A stretch of 37,449 bases of DNA, taken from positions 1-37,449 of the forward strand of contig JAKSSA010000022.1 in the NCBI GenBank assembly GCA_024403335.1. Reading direction: 5' to 3'. Below, in pieces: positions 14,521 to 21,435 of this stretch; position 1 is the stretch's first letter; every line of letters begins with the position of its first letter. The notes under the pieces are model-generated. The model had not been told where the DNA came from, made no database searches, and worked only from the letters and a program-made list of their open reading frames with translations. Source of the DNA: Lachnospiraceae bacterium. GTDB taxonomy: Bacteria > Bacillota > Clostridia > Lachnospirales > Lachnospiraceae. A program made the position numbers and the translations under genes.

Positions 14521-15537
14521 TTACAAAATATTATTATCTTTAAAAAACTCTGTTACAACCTGTATATACTTTTCCCTGTCTGTATCAATACTAACAGCAT
14601 GATCAGCACCAGGACACTCCCAGCATGCTTTCTTGCCTTCTTTAGCTTCATATAATTCCTTCATCATGTTATGGTCAATGAAATTATCATCGCCACCATG
14701 AATAAAAAGCATTGGTACCTTTCCGCTCTTTTTTACACTATCAATTGGTCTTACATCCTTTAAACTGTATCCACCCTGTCTTTTAAGGATTAAATCAGCC
14801 CAGAAAAGGCAGATATCTTTTGGAAGAATAAACAGCAAATACTTAACTGCTTTTGTAAAATTATAATGAAGATTACTTTCGTTTTCTCTTTTTGAAGCCT
14901 TACCATAAGTATGGCAAAGATTGTAAGATAACTGTCCTTTTAAATGTGAAAAACCGCAATCATCAATTACAAAATCCAAATCCTTTGAAAAACCGGAATT
15001 GATCATAACAGTTGCCGCACCCATAGACTCTCCCATGGTTCCAAGTACTATGTTACTGCCATATTCCTCTTTTGCTTTATCAATAACAAGCTGTAAATCC
15101 TTTGCTTCCTGTAATCCCATGAAAGTTATCTTTTTATCGGAATAACCATGATTTCTGTGGTCATACATTACACAGTTAAAGCCCATATCATAAAAAAATC
15201 TCGCATAACGAAGCATGTTATAAAAACAGTTTGTCCAACCATGACAGATAATTACAACTCTTTCTTTTCCGTCAGCGAATTCCTTTCCCGCCTTTTTTGC
15301 AAGAAATCGTCCTCGCAAAGTCAGACCATCTTCTGTTGTAACCGTAAACTGTTTGGCATTATCTACCATATCACAAAACTCTTTGCCCATAAAATCAAGA
15401 GCATAGGTTTCTTTTCTAACTTCTTCAGGCACTCTTAACACAGGATGAATAACCATCTTGGTAAAAAAGTATGCCTCAGCGAAGGTAACTGCTGCTACCA
15501 GCAAAGCTACCCCAATTAAAACAAACAACAACCCCAT
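14521..15537 (-). CDS. Membrane-anchored alpha/beta hydrolase
   Basis: The ATG at 15537 is chosen because GGGGGA precedes it; the frame is open upstream but that stretch covers a terminator hairpin. The product of 338 residues starts with one hydrophobic anchor (residues 1-25). The hydrolase core has CHGWTN (oxyanion region), DHRNHGYS, and the nucleophile elbow GESMGA. The late HGGDDNFI carries the acid residue and CPGADHAVS the catalytic His. It resembles the YqkD-like surface-anchored hydrolases of Firmicutes, whose substrates are mostly unknown. A terminator ends about 19 bases before its start with no space for a promoter, so read-through is likely. It is followed by the AP2-HNH-AP2 gene 60 bases on. 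Confidence 0.87.
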   Translation of the reverse strand: MGLLFVLIGVALLVAAVTFAEAYFFTKMVIHPVLRVPEEVRKETYALDFMGKEFCDMVDNAKQFTVTTEDGLTLRGRFLAKKAGKEFADGKERVVIICHGWTNCFYNMLRYARFFYDMGFNCVMYDHRNHGYSDKKITFMGLQEAKDLQLVIDKAKEEYGSNIVLGTMGESMGAATVMINSGFSKDLDFVIDDCGFSHLKGQLSYNLCHTYGKASKRENESNLHYNFTKAVKYLLFILPKDICLFWADLILKRQGGYSLKDVRPIDSVKKSGKVPMLFIHGGDDNFIDHNMMKELYEAKEGKKACWECPGADHAVSIDTDREKYIQVVTEFFKDNNIL

Positions 15538-15555
15538 TTTAACACATCCCCCGAT

Positions 15556-15600
15556 AATAAAAATGACCATTCTGCCAAAAATTGTTTCGGCATAATGGTC
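15556..15600 (-). terminator. Intrinsic terminator after the small acidic membrane protein gene
   Basis: On the minus strand GACCATTATGCC pairs with GGCAGAATGGTC (15565-15600, one mismatch, 12-base loop), followed by ATTTTTATTATC. It lies 32 bases past the stop codon at 15633 and immediately precedes the ribosome binding site of the next gene. Confidence 0.75.
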
Positions 15601-15632
15601 TCTAGATTTCAATTCTTTTAATTTCTGCTTTC

Positions 15633-15893
15633 TTATGCCTCAGTAACATCAATCGTAACATATTCACGATCTTCTTCTGCGGTATCTTTAGCTTCTGCAA
15701 CATTCTCAGCTGCTTCTGCTACAGACTCGCTTTCTTTCTCTGTGGCAGTAACATCTGCTTCCTCGAATTCATCCTCAATATCATTTTCTTCATCCTTATC
15801 CTGAAGAACAAACTTTCTTAAAAGGTAATATACACCAAATCCTGTTACAAGGAGAGTTGATGCTACAGAGAATAACTTAGCTAATTTCTTCAT
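15633..15893 (-). CDS. Small single-pass membrane protein with acidic tail (86 aa)
   Basis: The ATG at 15893 has AGAGG 6 bases upstream; a TTG two codons earlier is too close to that site. The product has a basic start (MKKLAKLF) and one hydrophobic segment (about 8-25). A juxtamembrane basic patch (LLRKF) follows, then a tail of about 55 residues rich in Glu, Asp and Ala without a fold signature. It resembles the generic small membrane proteins with acidic tails seen in clostridia. No family is recognised and no function inferred. It is followed by its own terminator. Confidence 0.65.
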   Translation of the reverse strand: MKKLAKLFSVASTLLVTGFGVYYLLRKFVLQDKDEENDIEDEFEEADVTATEKESESVAEAAENVAEAKDTAEEDREYVTIDVTEA

Positions 15894-15982
15894 CTTCAAC
15901 CTCTTTCTTATATATAATAATAAAATACGAAATCACTTTTGAGATTATACAATAATTGTCAATAAAATAAAAGTGTAAATTT

Positions 15983-16666
15983 TTAAGCTTCTTCTACAAC
16001 TCTTACACCGGGCAAGGCTTCTATCTCGTGAAGCACTTCATTGTGACTTCGCTTATTAAGAACCTTTAAAGTAGCTAAAACTATTACCGCATCATCTCCA
16101 TTGGTTGGTCTTGTTATCTCAATATCATAAATTCTCACATCATGGTGCTTAAGATAAGAAATCATCTTTCCTACTGCTGAAGAATTATCAACTTCTATAT
16201 AAGTATTAACTACTCTTGATTTTGCAGTCATTTTATCATCAATCAAGTGAAGAAAAGACATTACCCCAACAATAGCTACTGTGGTTACCAAGCCGCCAAG
16301 ATAATATCCTACGCCAATTGCCAGGCCAACACATGCTGAAGCCCATAATCCTGCTGCCGTAGTTAATCCACGTACTCTGTTTCTTCCTGTCACAATAATT
16401 GTTCCTGCGCCAAGAAAACCAATGCCTGAAATAACCTGTGCACCCATTCTTGCCGGGTCACCGGTTTCATAATTCTGAGTCAAAAATTCATTGGTCATCA
16501 TTACCAAAGTTGCTCCCATACAGACAAGCATATAGGTTCTAAATCCTGCAGGCCTTTTTTTCTTTTCTCTCTCCATTCCTATGATTCCGCCACAAATCAA
16601 AGAAATAACTATTCTTACTATGGTTGATAACCATACTGTTGAGTCAATATATTCAATAAATCCCAT
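15983..16666 (-). CDS. MgtC/SapB-family membrane protein
   Basis: The ATG at 16666 has AGGAG 5 bases upstream, giving 227 residues. The N-terminal part has about four membrane helices with the family signature GGIIGMEREKKKRPAGFRTY near residues 20-45, followed by the conserved glycine-rich helices. The C-terminal part (from about 140) is a soluble ACT-like domain typical of the longer members. MgtC proteins are linked to growth in low magnesium and to membrane-potential or phosphate homeostasis in other bacteria; the biochemical activity in clostridia is not established. The promoter appears to be embedded in the terminator hairpin of the preceding gene. Confidence 0.92.
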   Translation of the reverse strand: MGFIEYIDSTVWLSTIVRIVISLICGGIIGMEREKKKRPAGFRTYMLVCMGATLVMMTNEFLTQNYETGDPARMGAQVISGIGFLGAGTIIVTGRNRVRGLTTAAGLWASACVGLAIGVGYYLGGLVTTVAIVGVMSFLHLIDDKMTAKSRVVNTYIEVDNSSAVGKMISYLKHHDVRIYDIEITRPTNGDDAVIVLATLKVLNKRSHNEVLHEIEALPGVRVVEEA

Positions 16667-16716
16667 AGCTTCTCCTCCCAACAAAGCTGATAACTTTATA
16701 TTTATATAGGAAAGTA

Positions 16717-16745
16717 ATTATAACACAAAAGCCGGTTTTCGTGAA
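16717..16745 (-). promoter_or_regulatory. Probable promoter of the MgtC-family gene, inside a terminator hairpin
   Basis: On the minus strand: TTCACG (16740-16745), 17-base spacer, TATAAT (16717-16722) preceded by TGT, an extended -10. The -35 box lies in the 3' arm side of the hairpin at 16728-16770. Confidence 0.5.
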
Positions 16746-16770
16746 CACAACCTGCACGAATTCCGGCTTT
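16728..16770 (-). terminator. Hairpin terminator after the anti-sigma gene, possibly bidirectional
   Basis: AAAGCCGG pairs with CCGGCTTT at the ends, and TTCGTG with CACGAA further in, around an 11-base loop. The T-run is stronger on the plus strand (TTTTTTATTTATTTT) than on the minus strand (TTTTGTG), yet the adjacent gene (stop at 16776) is on the minus strand. Confidence 0.65.
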
Positions 16771-16775
16771 TTTAT

Positions 16776-17807
16776 TTATTTTACAGTTTCAAAGATATTT
16801 GTTCCAAGCTCGTCAGTATAAAAACCTTTTTTGCCGTCAAAACCAAAATCCCAAAGTTCCCCTTTGATATTAAATCTGGCTTTTAATCCTGCTATTTCTC
16901 CATCTTCACCAATCTCATAAACAGATGCAGAAGATAAGGACTTATCAGCTGATAAAGCTTCAAGTGTAATCAGATAAATATCATAGGTATACCCTGCATA
17001 AATAACTTTACTGTTAAAGCCATATTTAGCAAGAATTCGCTCATTCAAAATCCCAAGCTGTGCTCCTGTTGCACTTATCGCGCCCATCAATACATTTTCT
17101 GCTTCTGGTGTTTCAGTTCCATAAGACATATCATACGAATCTTTGCCATCTTCTTCAAGCAAATTAGAGCCTGAACGATCCTGAGAAGTAGCAAATGACT
17201 TGCTGTCTTCTATAAATCCATTTGAGCTTGCTGCCCCACTGTTTACAGTATTATTAGCTATACTGTTATTTATCGGACTATTGCTTACAAAGCTGTTTAC
17301 ACTGCCAGAACCATTCTTATTTACAGAACTGTTCTCTTTCATCATGTCATTGTCATTTTCCTTTGAGGATGTGAAAATACTTGATGAAACCATGCCTGAT
17401 GTAGCATTATTCCCGTTTTCAGGTATCATATCAACCATATACATTGCTTCTTTTGAATTCATTTCAGCCTTGCTGCTGATTCTAGGAACAGCCTGAGTAA
17501 AAATACCAAAAACTATTACCACACCTAATGCTGCAGCTACTATTCCAAGCTGGCTGTAATCACCCAAACCAATCAGGTTAAGCCACTTGTAAATCATCTT
17601 TACAAATGGTTTCATCTCTCTTTCAGGCTCCAAAGCAGGTTCCTCTCCGCTTTCTATCCTGTTCATGGTTCTATGGATTAAATCATCAGTGACGCTCAAC
17701 TCAGCCATTTCAAACTCTCTGTCAAGATTCTGCATCAACGATATAACTTCGCTGTCTGACATTTCATCATCATTTTTCCTGATCAAGTTTTTTAGAAACA
17801 GTTTCAT
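16776..17807 (-). CDS. Probable anti-sigma factor, single-pass membrane protein
   Basis: The ATG at 17807 overlaps the stop codon of the ECF sigma gene (ATGA) and uses the AGGAGGGG inside that gene's last codons. The open frame extends further but only within the sigma gene. The product of 343 residues has a cytosolic N-terminus of about 85 residues, one membrane helix (about 88-107), and a long Ser/Asn-rich extracellular linker (roughly 135-235). A compact C-terminal domain of about 110 residues follows. The zinc-binding HxxxCxxC motif of ZAS anti-sigma factors is absent. The function is inferred from translational coupling to the sigma factor and from topology; no sequence family is recognised with certainty. 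Confidence 0.72.
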   Translation of the reverse strand: MKLFLKNLIRKNDDEMSDSEVISLMQNLDREFEMAELSVTDDLIHRTMNRIESGEEPALEPEREMKPFVKMIYKWLNLIGLGDYSQLGIVAAALGVVIVFGIFTQAVPRISSKAEMNSKEAMYMVDMIPENGNNATSGMVSSSIFTSSKENDNDMMKENSSVNKNGSGSVNSFVSNSPINNSIANNTVNSGAASSNGFIEDSKSFATSQDRSGSNLLEEDGKDSYDMSYGTETPEAENVLMGAISATGAQLGILNERILAKYGFNSKVIYAGYTYDIYLITLEALSADKSLSSASVYEIGEDGEIAGLKARFNIKGELWDFGFDGKKGFYTDELGTNIFETVK

Positions 17808-18319
17808 CTCACGCCCCTCCTTTCCAATTCTGCCTTTAATACTTCTTTTGCCCTTGAGCACCTTGATTTTACCGTTCCTTCCGGCAAACCAAGAACCTTT
17901 GCTGTCTCCTTTATCGAAAGCTGGTGATAAAAAAGACACACTATTACATCCCTGTACTTAACAGGGAGTTCCATAACTGCACGTCTGACAGGCATATTAT
18001 CCTGTTCCTTCTCTATTGCCTCATAAGGATCAGGTGCTGCTAATGTATTTTCCATCGTTTCATCTATTTCGACGGTGTTTCTGTAATGAACACTCTTTAA
18101 ATAGTCCTTGCAGGTATTTACCGTAATTCTTATTATCCAGGTTTTTATACTTGACTCATTTCTAAAGGAATCAAGATTTTTAAACACCTTAAGATAAACC
18201 TGCTGGAAAATTTCCCTCGCAGTTCCCTCATTCTTTACATAGCAATATGCAGTTCTCAGCACATCGTTGCCGTACTCTTTCATCAAAGCGTCAACGGGAG
18301 CAATTTCTCTTTCAATCAT
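17804..18319 (-). CDS. ECF-type RNA polymerase sigma factor
   Basis: The 171-residue product has region 2 (LRTAYCYVKNEGTAREIFQQ, then SSIKTWIIRITVNTCKDYLK) and region 4 (LPVKYRDVIVCLFYHQLSIKE, then LGLPEGTVKSRCSRAK). The latter is the helix-turn-helix that reads the -35 element. There is no region 1.1 or 3, as expected for ECF factors. AGGAG precedes the ATG. The upstream promoter is itself of ECF type, so the factor probably controls its own operon with the anti-sigma gene that overlaps it by four bases. The stimulus is unknown; cell-envelope stress is the commonest role for such pairs in Firmicutes. Confidence 0.95.
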   Translation of the reverse strand: MIEREIAPVDALMKEYGNDVLRTAYCYVKNEGTAREIFQQVYLKVFKNLDSFRNESSIKTWIIRITVNTCKDYLKSVHYRNTVEIDETMENTLAAPDPYEAIEKEQDNMPVRRAVMELPVKYRDVIVCLFYHQLSIKETAKVLGLPEGTVKSRCSRAKEVLKAELERRGVR

Positions 18320-18380
18320 TCTTTCTCCTGTCAGGTCTTAACACATACCTTAGATAAGTGCTTTTTTGCTCCTCAAAACC

Positions 18381-18408
18381 ATAGACGAGCAAAAAAATGA
18401 AAAGTTCC
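18381..18408 (-). promoter_or_regulatory. ECF-type autoregulatory promoter of the sigma/anti-sigma operon
   Basis: On the minus strand GGAACTTTT (GGAAC at 18404-18408), then a 16-base gap to CGTCTAT (18381-18387). The GGAAC...CGTC architecture is typical of ECF sigma factor promoters. A 10-bp inverted repeat TTTTTTGCTC/GAGCAAAAAA (18362-18371 and 18387-18396) brackets the -10 element. Confidence 0.75.
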
Positions 18409-18423
18409 ACATTTAATTAAAAA

Positions 18424-18461
18424 TTTTTAATAACAATAAACATTTTTAATAACAATAAATA
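18424..18461 (-). repeat. 19-bp tandem duplication in the prfC-sigma gap
   Basis: TTTTTAATAACAATAAACA (18424-18442) is followed directly by a copy with one change (18443-18461). Confidence 0.75.
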
Positions 18462-18464
18462 TTA

Positions 18465-18520
18465 CTTTCATCAGACATTTCTTGATGACAATAAACATTT
18501 CTTTCATCAGACATTTCTTG
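18465..18520 (-). repeat. 36-bp-period duplication of the prfC 3' end
   Basis: CTTTCATCAGACATTTCTTG occurs at 18465-18484 and again at 18501-18520. The second copy contains the last codons and the TGA stop (18507-18509) of prfC; the first is a non-coding copy just past the gene. Confidence 0.8.
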
Positions 18521-20099
18521 AAAATTCAGATAACAATAATCCCTTGTTTCTTTCAAGTACAGTCTTAATACTCCACTCATGGGCAAATAATAGTAACGGT
18601 CGGTCATTTAAATCTTTTACACGCTTTGTATCACTTGTAACATTTAACGCCTCAACATCAATGACTTCGTTATCAATCCAACGGATATATTCGTAAGGAA
18701 GCACATCCATTCTGATTTCCACGCCATATTCCGACTGTAATCTGTATCTTAAAACATCAAACTGCAGTGTACCGACTACGCCGACAATAATTTCCTCCAT
18801 GCCGGTATGAAATTCCTGGAATATCTGAATTGCGCCTTCCTGCGCTATCTGAGAAACGCCCTTTAAGAACTGCTTTCTCTTCATGGTATCAGCCTGTCTT
18901 ACCTTTGCAAAATGTTCCGGTGCGAAAGTAGGAATACCCTCAAACTTAAAAGGTTTTGCAGAAAGACATAAAGTATCACCAATGGAAAAAATACCCGGGT
19001 CAAATAATCCGACAATATCTCCCGCATATGCCTCTTTAATAATTTTTCGCTCCTGAGCCATCATTATCTGTGGTTCCTGAAGTTTAATTTTCTTCTTCGC
19101 CTGAACATGCGTTACTTCCATGCCGGGTTCATATTTTCCTGAACAAATGCGCAAAAAGGCAATTCTGTCTCTGTGTGCTTTATTCATGTTTGCCTGAATT
19201 TTAAATATAAATCCGGAGAAGGGTTCTTCTTCAGGGACAATCAATCCTGTATCACTTGTTCTTGCCATAGGAGGAGTCGTAAGCTGTAAGAAGTACTTAA
19301 GGAAAGTTTCTACACCAAAGTTGGTAAGTGCTGAACCAAAAAATACAGGTGTCAGTTCTCCGTTATTTACAAGTTCTTCATCAAATTCACTGCCTGCGCC
19401 TTCAAAAAGTTCGATTTCCTCATTTAAAATTCTCTTGTTTTCTCTTCCAATTAAGTCTTCTAAAGCCGGATCGTCAATTGATACCTCGTCTTTTCTGATT
19501 TCGGTCTGGCCTGAATTTTCAGCATAAAATCTTGTTATATGCTTGGTATTAACATCATAAACGCCCTTAAAGTTCTTTCCTGAACCAATAGGCCAGTTCA
19601 TTGGACAGGTTTTGATACCAAGTACACTCTCAATCTCATCTAAAAGCTCGAAAGTGTCTCTTGATTCTCTGTCAAGTTTGTTTACAAATGTAAAAATAGG
19701 AATATGTCTCATGACACATACCTTGAAAAGCTTTATTGTCTGACGCTCAACACCCTTTGCTGCATCAATTACCATGACTGCAGAGTCTGCCGCCATCAAA
19801 GTACGATAGGTGTCTTCTGAGAAGTCCTGATGTCCCGGTGTGTCAAGAATATTAATGCATTTTCCATCATATTCGAACTGCATTACAGATGATGTAACGG
19901 AAATACCTCTTTCTTTTTCGATTTCCATCCAGTCAGAGGTTGCATGACGGTTGGTCTTTTTTGCCTTTACGCTTCCTGCAAGATTAATCGCACCCCCATA
20001 AAGCAAAAGTTTTTCCGTCAATGTAGTTTTACCTGCATCAGGGTGAGATATAATAGCAAAGGTACGACGTCTTTTGATTTCGTTATTTATTTCACTCAT
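18507..20099 (-). CDS. prfC: Peptide chain release factor 3 (translational GTPase)
   Basis: From the ATG at 20099 the protein has 530 residues, the normal RF3 length, and starts MSEINNEIKRRRTF as in the family. GTPase motifs: HPDAGKTTL (P-loop), the switch I region ERGISVTSS, DTPGHQDFSEDTYR (G3) and NKLD (G4). RF3 recycles RF1/RF2 from the ribosome after peptide release, using GTP. A longer in-frame N-terminus is unlikely because it would run through a hairpin. No good ribosome binding site precedes the ATG: the nearest, CAGG, is 17 bases away at the base of a hairpin (20118-20141). The stop codon region is duplicated downstream. Confidence 0.95.
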   Translation of the reverse strand: MSEINNEIKRRRTFAIISHPDAGKTTLTEKLLLYGGAINLAGSVKAKKTNRHATSDWMEIEKERGISVTSSVMQFEYDGKCINILDTPGHQDFSEDTYRTLMAADSAVMVIDAAKGVERQTIKLFKVCVMRHIPIFTFVNKLDRESRDTFELLDEIESVLGIKTCPMNWPIGSGKNFKGVYDVNTKHITRFYAENSGQTEIRKDEVSIDDPALEDLIGRENKRILNEEIELFEGAGSEFDEELVNNGELTPVFFGSALTNFGVETFLKYFLQLTTPPMARTSDTGLIVPEEEPFSGFIFKIQANMNKAHRDRIAFLRICSGKYEPGMEVTHVQAKKKIKLQEPQIMMAQERKIIKEAYAGDIVGLFDPGIFSIGDTLCLSAKPFKFEGIPTFAPEHFAKVRQADTMKRKQFLKGVSQIAQEGAIQIFQEFHTGMEEIIVGVVGTLQFDVLRYRLQSEYGVEIRMDVLPYEYIRWIDNEVIDVEALNVTSDTKRVKDLNDRPLLLFAHEWSIKTVLERNKGLLLSEFSRNV

Positions 20100-20117
20100 T
20101 TTTAACACACAACAAAC

Positions 20118-20141
20118 CTGCAAAGCATCTTCACTTTGCAG
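20118..20141 (-). other. Hairpin in the leader of prfC
   Basis: The perfect 8-bp stem CTGCAAAG/CTTTGCAG has an 8-base loop and is followed on the minus strand by GTTTGTTGTGTGTT. It could be a weak terminator for the apgM-like gene or a structured 5' leader of prfC. A TATAAT at 20154-20159, with no convincing -35, would place a transcript start just before it. Confidence 0.55.
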
Positions 20142-20173
20142 TTCTTGCCTTTCATTATATTATTATTTTTTAA

Positions 20174-21376
20174 TTACTCTTCAAAAAGCTTCTCAATTGT
20201 CTTGTAACCAAGAGGAATGATGTTTCCGCTTTCCAAAGCTTCCTTTTCAGAGTAGGTATGATTGTACAATGTTTCCTTAGTACTGTCAAACAATAAATAA
20301 GGAACCGGATTACTTGAATGTGTTCTGATTCTGATAGGTGTTGGATGATCAGGCATGACGAGAATTCTGAAATCCTCTCCGCTTTCTGACAATCTGTCAT
20401 AAATTGTCTTGATAACTCTACTGTCAAGATTTTCGATAGCTTTAAGTTTTCTTTCAAGACTTCCCTGGTGTCCCATTTCATCAGGTGCTTCTACATGAAT
20501 ATAAGCAAAATCATAGCCTTCCTTTAATAAACAGTCAGCTGCAGCATTTGCCTTTCCTTCATAATTTGTATGCAAGGTTCCATCTGCCCCCTCGACAATT
20601 TCAGCCTTCATTCCTGCGCCTACTGCAATACCTTTGAGAAGATCAACAGCAGAAATCATTACGCCCTTTTTATTAAATTTTTCTTCGAAAGAGTCAACCA
20701 TTGGCTTTGTGCCGGCTCCCCAGAACCACATGGAATTTGCCTTATTAAGTCCCTTCTTTGCTCTTTCAACATTCAAAGGATGGTTATTTAAAATATCATA
20801 ACTTTTCTTCATCATCTCAAGGAACTTCTTGTCCTTAGGAAGATATTCTCCAATTTTTCTCTCAAGAATATCATGAGGCTGGGCAAAGTCTTCTACTACG
20901 CCTTTATCCCAGATAAGTAAATGTCTGTAGGAGGTGCCAAGATAAAGCTTAAACTCATCATTGTCAAATTCTTTCTTTAATGCATCAACCAATATTTTCG
21001 CATCTTCTGTTGAAATTTCTGAAGAGCTGTGGTCAATCATTGTTTTCTGCTCATAAGGTAAATCATCATCTGACAGAGTAACAATATTGGTTCTCATGGC
21101 TATATCAGTGTCTTTAAGCTTAACCCCAATACTCAAAGCCTCCAAAGGAGATCTTCCTGAATAATATTTCTGAGGATTGTAACCCAAAACTGCAAGATTA
21201 GCTACATCACTACCCGGCTTCATGCCATCAGGAACTGTCTTTGCAAGTCCGATTTCACTTCTTTTTGCGAGCATGTCCATCATAGGAGTGTTCGCATATT
21301 CCAAAGGAGTCTTGTTGCCAAGGCTCTCAATAGGTTCATCAGCCATTCCATCACCTAATACTACTACATATTTCAT
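20174..21376 (-). CDS. ApgM-type cofactor-independent phosphoglycerate mutase family; candidate homoserine kinase
   Basis: The 400-residue product starts KYVVVLGDGMADEP, with metal-binding Asp in the alkaline-phosphatase fold. PGSDVANLAVLGYNP carries the conserved Ser56, and the late EAPDEMGHQG and MPDHPTP are further metal-site motifs. It belongs to the archaeal-type 2,3-bisphosphoglycerate-independent mutase family. A subgroup that clusters with threonine genes has been named 'proposed homoserine kinase' (TIGR02535), filling the gap where thrB is missing. This gene follows hom directly, thrC lies 7 kb on, and no GHMP-type thrB is present in the window. That favours the kinase role by inference; a glycolytic mutase cannot be excluded. 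GAGG lies 7 bases before the ATG, and a terminator hairpin ends about 13 bases upstream of it. Confidence 0.85.
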   Translation of the reverse strand: MKYVVVLGDGMADEPIESLGNKTPLEYANTPMMDMLAKRSEIGLAKTVPDGMKPGSDVANLAVLGYNPQKYYSGRSPLEALSIGVKLKDTDIAMRTNIVTLSDDDLPYEQKTMIDHSSSEISTEDAKILVDALKKEFDNDEFKLYLGTSYRHLLIWDKGVVEDFAQPHDILERKIGEYLPKDKKFLEMMKKSYDILNNHPLNVERAKKGLNKANSMWFWGAGTKPMVDSFEEKFNKKGVMISAVDLLKGIAVGAGMKAEIVEGADGTLHTNYEGKANAAADCLLKEGYDFAYIHVEAPDEMGHQGSLERKLKAIENLDSRVIKTIYDRLSESGEDFRILVMPDHPTPIRIRTHSSNPVPYLLFDSTKETLYNHTYSEKEALESGNIIPLGYKTIEKLFEE

Positions 21377-21389
21377 ATCTCTACCTCAC

Positions 21390-21422
21390 AAAAAACGGTT
21401 CTTAAGCTATCTCAAGAACCGT
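21390..21422 (-). terminator. Intrinsic terminator between hom and the apgM-like gene
   Basis: On the minus strand ACGGTTCTT pairs with AAGAACCGT (21395-21403 with 21414-21422, perfect 9 bp, 10-base loop), followed by TTTTT then GTGAGG. The GAGG is the ribosome binding site of the next gene. Confidence 0.85.
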
Positions 21423-21435
21423 CACTATCTCTATT

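Noticed and set aside
15538-15612. Longer N-terminus for the membrane-anchored hydrolase
   Set aside because: It would translate the terminator hairpin at 15556-15600; the ATG at 15537 has the binding site.
17808-17939. Longer N-terminus for the anti-sigma protein
   Set aside because: It would lie wholly inside the sigma gene in another frame; the ATGA overlap start with a strong binding site is the better one.
18362-18396. Inverted repeat TTTTTTGCTC/GAGCAAAAAA taken as a prfC terminator
   Set aside because: The U-run precedes rather than follows the stem on the minus strand, and the ECF -10 element is in the loop. More likely promoter-associated or incidental.
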